This document shows positions 59,501-64,000 of a stretch of DNA of 64,000 nucleotides, in pieces (within the stretch, counting starts at the first letter, position 1; the number at the start of each line of letters is the position of its first letter). A program made the position numbers and the translations under genes. The notes beneath the pieces are model-generated. The model made no database searches, was not told where the DNA came from, and saw only the letters and a list, made by a program, of their open reading frames with translations. Source of the DNA: Tissierella praeacuta DSM 18095 (GTDB lineage: Bacteria > Bacillota > Clostridia > Tissierellales > Tissierellaceae); NCBI RefSeq assembly GCF_900128955.1, contig NZ_FQTY01000011.1, positions 1 through 64,000 on the forward strand. Reading direction: 5' to 3'.

Positions 59501-61649
59501 ATGTTGAATAATAGAATTCAATTTGAAGGGTATATAAAAGGTTATTTAAACAATTATCTAGAAAGAAAGAAAAATAAAGAAGATTTTGAGATTGGATTTT
59601 ATGAATATTTGTTAAATCAAATCTTTAATGTTGCTGGTAGAACTATATTGACTTTACTCTATACTTTTAAAAAAGAGAATTTATTACAAGGCAACACTTC
59701 TGAAGAAAGATACACTTATTTTGACAATTATTCAAAAACTGATGATTTTCACAAATTAGTTGACAAGTTATATCCTTTACTTACTCTAAGGTTAGATAGA
59801 ATTATTAACAATCATATAGTGAATTATAATAAATTAAAAGAAAGAGTTGAAAAAGATAAGATAGAACTATTTCATAAATTTGGACTTGAAATAAATTCTA
59901 TAGAAGATTGTCATATAAAATATGGTGTTTCAGATGCTCATAGAGGATTAAATTCTATTTGTATTATTGAAAATAATAGTAAAAAGATTGTTTATAAGCC
60001 ACGTTCAGGTAGAATAGACACAAACTGGGGATTTTTCATTGATTGGTTTAATTCTAAAAATCCCTCATTAAAATTAAGTATAAATAAAATTATAGATAAG
60101 GGTGACTATTACTGGCAAGAGTATGTGTACAATAATCCATGTGAATCAGAGTTGGAAATAAAGGAACTTTATTATAGGATAGGACTCTTATCATCAATAT
60201 CCTATGTTTTAAGAATAGAAGATTTGCATATGGAAAATATAATAGTAAACAGAGAATTTCCTTATTTAGTAGATTTAGAAACTATTTTTCAACTGGATGC
60301 TTTTCAAAATGGTGATTTGAAATTAAAAAGTGTTACTGACGTATTAAACAAGAAAGTAAGACAATCTATTTTAAGTACACAATTGTTTCCAACACCTAGT
60401 AAGTTTCAAGATTCTAATGTAGATATTTCTGGGATTACAGGAAGGATATATATATTATTCCAAGATAATTAAAGAAGAACTTTTACAATTAATAAATTCG
60501 GAAAAGTTATTTAGTAATATTTATCCTAGATATCTTTTTAGGAATACAAATTTATATTCTATGATTCTTGAAATGAGTACAAATCCTAAATATTTAAAGG
60601 ATAAATCAGATTTGGACAGGCTATATAATCTTCTTATTGATGAGAATGAAATACATAAATTTAGTGATGTGTATCAAACAGAGGTAACAGATTTATTTAA
60701 TGATGATATTCTATATTTTTATGGATGTATTAATGATGGAACTATATATAACTCCAATGGATATAGTTGCTTTGCACTAGGGAGAACCCCTTTAATGGAA
60801 GTAAATGAAAGAATTAATAAATTAAATCAAAAAGATATGTATATTCAAATTGATTTTATAAAAAAATCAATGACAAACCAGAAAAAGACTTGGAATTCAA
60901 TCAGAGAAAAAGTAGATTATGATGTAATTAGAAATATTAACAGGGAAAACTTATTAATAGAAGCTGCTAAAAATATAGGAGATATATTTTTATATAGTGG
61001 CTTAGCAGGCAACGCAGTATTCTTTTCAAGTTTGTATGTTGAAACCAAAGATATAAACTACAAAATTATATTGGAAAAAATATTGAATACTATAAGAATA
61101 GACTTAGATGGAATAAATAATAAAAATATATCAGCATTTAATGGAATCATTTCCTTAGCATATTTATATGCTTTCTTATATAATCAAATAAAAGATAAAA
61201 ACATGCTTAAGTTAAGTCTTGATATTGTAAAGCAGTATAAAGAAAAAATTTTAGAAATTACTTCATATGACATAATTGATGGACTAGCAGGTGTACTTAT
61301 AGTAGTTCTAAATATATTTCAATTGAGTAAAGACAAAGAATTAGAAATATTAGCTATAGAAATAGGAAATAAGATAATAAAAAATATTCAAATAGAACAA
61401 GGAATAGCTTATTGGGCAAATGGTAATGAAAATCAATTCATAATAGCAGGATTTTCCCACGGATTATCAGGTGTAATTTATGCACTCAGTATGTTATATG
61501 AGCTGGCTGGATATAAAGAATATATATCAATCATTGATAATTTAATACACATAGAAAACAGTTATTACAATGATGATATTGAGAATTGGATAGACTTAAG
61601 AAGGGAAGATAATTCAAAAGATATAGAGAAGGCTTTAAAGGTTGTCTAG
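59501..61649 (+). pseudogene. lanM: Type II lanthipeptide synthetase LanM, frameshifted and truncated
   Basis: TAGGTGATAA precedes the ATG. The first frame (59501-60472) is the dehydratase half: VSDAHRGLNSICIIE, KKIVYKPRSG, RIEDLHMENIIV and YLVDLETIF hold the phosphorylation and lyase motifs. At about 60440 a deletion and frameshift follow. The second frame (from about 60448; YYSKIIKEELLQLIN, RYLFRNTNLYSMILEM) runs to 61649 through the LanC-like part (YSGLAGNAVFFSSLY, AGFSHGLSGVIYALSMLYEL). It stops exactly at the inverted repeat, before the zinc-binding CxG/CHG motifs. About 700 of the usual ~950 residues remain, so it is inactive. No precursor peptide was found. Confidence 0.85.
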
Positions 61650-61667
61650 TTTATTGTAACCTATCCA
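61641..61667 (+). repeat. Right copy of the perfect 27-bp inverted repeat
   Basis: This is the exact reverse complement of 55332-55358, ending CCTATCCA. It begins inside the last codons of the truncated lanM. Confidence 0.85.
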
Positions 61668-62624
61668 GAGTAATATATAAAAAACCAAGTTTGTGTGGAA
61701 GTTTTCAAAGAAAATAATATCATTACGGTAATTATTTAGCATAATGGTAACAGCTTTTACCTGAAAATTTTAAGCTAGGTATTGATTCTTATGGCGTGAA
61801 AATTCAGTTGTAACTCATTTATAACACGAATTATTGCCAACTTCAATATTTGTGAAACTCAGCAGATAAAAATTTGGTATCTCAGTTATTAAAATATTAG
61901 GCATATTTAGATATATGGTTTCGATATTCTAAGGGATCCATTTCTGGACATTTTTTTGAGTCATACCATAATTAGTGAACATAACAATTAATCTCTCTTT
62001 TCTTTTGGTGTTAGATTCTACTTTTTATATTTGTAGTATGCATTTCTTGGAATACTAAGAATCTTACATATTTGGGTCACTGGATAGTCTTTATCCTTAA
62101 AAATCTAAGATATTGTATTCTGCTTCCTTCTTTACTTTCGAGTGTCAAGCTTTCTTTCGAATTCTTCTCCGGCTTAAATTATATTTTGATCCTTGCTATA
62201 AAAGAGAATTTTATTTTGTAAAAGCACAGATTATTTTATATTACTGATTTTTCTATTGAAAAACATCTAATTTGACACATAAATTCTCAACTTAATCAAA
62301 TCTTTTTTGTTAACATATCTAATAATTTGGCATAAAGAACTATTGACTTTATTATACTTTTCCGAGATGATAATTTTTAACGCCTTTAAATCCCGTTTTA
62401 AGCTATTGCTTTTATTGTAATTATTACTAACATGTATTATATATAATTCTTTACTATACTCTTTCCACCTTTATTAAATCTAGAATACAATAACTAAACT
62501 TATGGGCATAAATTTTATTTTCAGATGATTTAACAGCTATTGAATTTTAAATTTGATCTGTAAATAATGCTCATAATAGTGAAAGTATCATTTTTATATT
62601 TAATCAATGGAAAGAGGGATAAAC
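61668..62624. other. Gene-free kilobase with an IS3 remnant
   Basis: Apart from the minus-strand IS3 remnant at 61897-62175, no coding sequence or RNA gene is visible; frames are broken throughout and AT content is high. Confidence 0.5.
61897..62175 (-). mobile_element. IS3-family (IS150-type) transposase remnant
   Basis: On the minus strand, KDKDYPVTQICKILSIPRNA followed by YYKYKK (62021-62098) is the start of an IS150-type OrfB. After a large deletion, MDPLEYRNHIS (about 61897-61935) is its C-terminus. The same PLEYRNH ending is found in the transposase at 1-251, so they are related elements. Confidence 0.75.
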
Positions 62625-64000
62625 ATGACTGTAAATCTGCTAAATAAAAAGGATATAAGTAGTATAAAAAAATTTAGTGATAATCAAGAATTTGTAATAG
62701 CAAAAAGAACACAACACTATAGGATATTTTTGGCTAAGGTTACAGATATTGAATTTGCTGCTCATAATTCTATAGAATTAATATATGTCATTGAAGGAAA
62801 AGTTAAGATTCAAGTGAGAAGTCATACTAGAACTTTAAATAAGGGAGATTTTCATATAATTAATTCTAAGAATGCTCATTGCATATACCAGAATGGGGGA
62901 GAAAATGTACTTTTGTGCTTTCAAATATATCCAGAGTATTTAGAAAAAAGTCTTGGAATAGAAGGGGATTACATCTTTTCAAATGATATAAAAGATATAG
63001 AAGTTAAAAGGAATATAGAGTATGCACTAGGACTTCTTTATATAGAAAGTCTAAATTACAAAGACAGGGCTGATGTTAAGAATAAAGGAATTACGATTTT
63101 ACTAGAGTCTATTAAACATTACTTAATGACTAAGGAGTGTATAGAGGTTGTAGATATCAATAATAATGCTGAATGTATTGTACATGATATTTTGGAAAGA
63201 TATTCAGATACATTTGCTAGTGAGGATATTACTTTAGCAAAAATTGCGTTAGAATATAATATCAGCTATTCATATCTCTCCCGTGTTTTTAAAACAGTAA
63301 CAGGAATAAACTTTATTAGTTATTTTTCTAAACAAAGATTAAATAAGGCTATAGATTTATTATTAAATACAAATAAAACAATTACAGATATAGCCATTGA
63401 TAGTGGATTTGCTGATGTAAAAATGTTAAATAAACACTTTCGAAATACTTTTTCAATGTCACCTACTAAATTAAGGTATAAATATGAACGCGAAAAGGAT
63501 AAAGAAAATAGAAGGTGGATTTCCTGCAATCAAGCTGTCCAAGAATTTATCAGAAGGATAGAAATAGAGAGAAATAACTTGGATAACAAAAGAATCACTG
63601 AAGATTGTGTTTATAACTTAGATATTAAGGTGAGTACTAAGACTGAGAGTAGGATTTATAAAGATGTTGTAGATTTAAATGATATTATAAATAGTGATAT
63701 TGGTGGGTTAGGTTATGATTTGAAGAGTTTTAGTTTCCAAAATATACTTATAAGGTTTAAGTTCAAAGAGGGCAAGTTTTTTTTAGTAACAAAGAACGGT
63801 ACATTAAGAAAATTACTAGATTATGAAATTAACAAATTAGTTATAGATTTAGACTATAATAATATAATTCCTATTATTCAAATAGACTTTATATCATATA
63901 ATGAAGAAATGTTTTATAAAAATGAAGATAGATTTTATGAAAATTACTATTTTGACATAAAAAAATCATTCGACTTTATATCTATGATTATAGGTAACTC
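62625..64000 (+). CDS. AraC-family regulator with cupin sensor (incomplete at window end)
   Basis: AAAGAGGGATAAAC precedes the ATG at 62625, and the frame is open to the end of the window (458 codons so far). Residues about 30-110 form a cupin-type sensor (IELIYVIEGKVKIQV, LNKGDFHIINSKNAHCIYQN). Residues about 185-285 are the AraC double helix-turn-helix (ITLAKIALEYNISYSYLSRV, ITDIAIDSGFADVKMLNKHF, MSPTKLRYKYE). The long part after it is unlike ordinary AraC proteins; some relatives carry a GH39-type glycosidase-like domain there. The regulated genes are probably beyond the window. Confidence 0.85.
   Translation, partial: MTVNLLNKKDISSIKKFSDNQEFVIAKRTQHYRIFLAKVTDIEFAAHNSIELIYVIEGKVKIQVRSHTRTLNKGDFHIINSKNAHCIYQNGGENVLLCFQIYPEYLEKSLGIEGDYIFSNDIKDIEVKRNIEYALGLLYIESLNYKDRADVKNKGITILLESIKHYLMTKECIEVVDINNNAECIVHDILERYSDTFASEDITLAKIALEYNISYSYLSRVFKTVTGINFISYFSKQRLNKAIDLLLNTNKTITDIAIDSGFADVKMLNKHFRNTFSMSPTKLRYKYEREKDKENRRWISCNQAVQEFIRRIEIERNNLDNKRITEDCVYNLDIKVSTKTESRIYKDVVDLNDIINSDIGGLGYDLKSFSFQNILIRFKFKEGKFFLVTKNGTLRKLLDYEINKLVIDLDYNNIIPIIQIDFISYNEEMFYKNEDRFYENYYFDIKKSFDFISMIIGN

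Noticed and set aside
1-64000. CRISPR arrays, tRNA or rRNA genes, prophage structural genes
   Set aside because: No regularly spaced repeats, no cloverleaf-like gene and no phage structural or lysis genes were seen when reading both strands.

Overview
The window is AT-rich, uses strong AGGAGG-type ribosome binding sites with frequent TTG starts, and carries a T-box, VanR/VanS-like two-component systems, CD1871A- and CD3324-type proteins, a LanM enzyme and Tn1549-like integrative-element fossils. This points to a low-GC anaerobic Firmicute of the Clostridia/Tissierellia kind (inference; there is no rRNA or tRNA in the window). Nearly half of the window is accessory DNA with many broken genes. 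One block (about 37.6-45.9 kb) is visibly richer in G+C than the rest.

Layout. 0-7.4 kb: end of an IS3-family element, a secreted toxin/immunity pair with a decayed second copy, small membrane proteins, a stop-riddled zinc-ribbon gene and an ArdA-like antirestriction gene. 7.4-9.3 kb: a promoter, an isoleucine-type T-box and a frameshifted brnQ. 9.6-10.97 kb: fossils (an integrative-element gene, an IS200-like element, a siderophore-binding-protein tail).

11.2-33.8 kb is the intact heart of the window, a metal-acquisition island. A TetR regulator with two matching operators precedes a FecCD permease, a FepC ATPase and a binding lipoprotein. A YbtPQ/IrtAB-like ABC pair and a shortened methyltransferase follow. 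A convergent AraC regulator shares an overlapping divergent promoter with a second IrtAB-like ABC pair. Then come a DUF364 (heavy-metal chelation) protein, a Nik/Opp/Cnt-type importer with a fused double ATPase, an SbnA-like PLP synthase, a DUF1015 protein of the ParB/SerK-like kind, and a MATE exporter. Together these can make, export and re-import a small amino-acid metallophore and also take up a siderophore-type ligand.

34-37.6 kb: fossils of an integrative element and a minus-strand secreted DUF6973-type toxin candidate with its partner. 38-45.9 kb: an intact envelope redox/signalling module (CXXC mini-protein, polyferredoxin-like membrane protein, TlpA-like lipoprotein, CPBP protease, two VanRS-like two-component systems and a secreted helical protein). 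46-50.6 kb: an AT-rich, mostly broken second copy of that module. 51.7-55.3 kb: an agr-like locus (agrB remnant, secreted protein, LytTR regulator, AgrC-like kinase). 55.3-61.7 kb: a 6.3-kb segment bounded by perfect 27-bp inverted repeats, holding CD3324, RidA, a YiiX-like NlpC/P60 protein, a lipoprotein and a truncated LanM. After an IS3 remnant, an AraC/cupin regulator runs off the end of the window.
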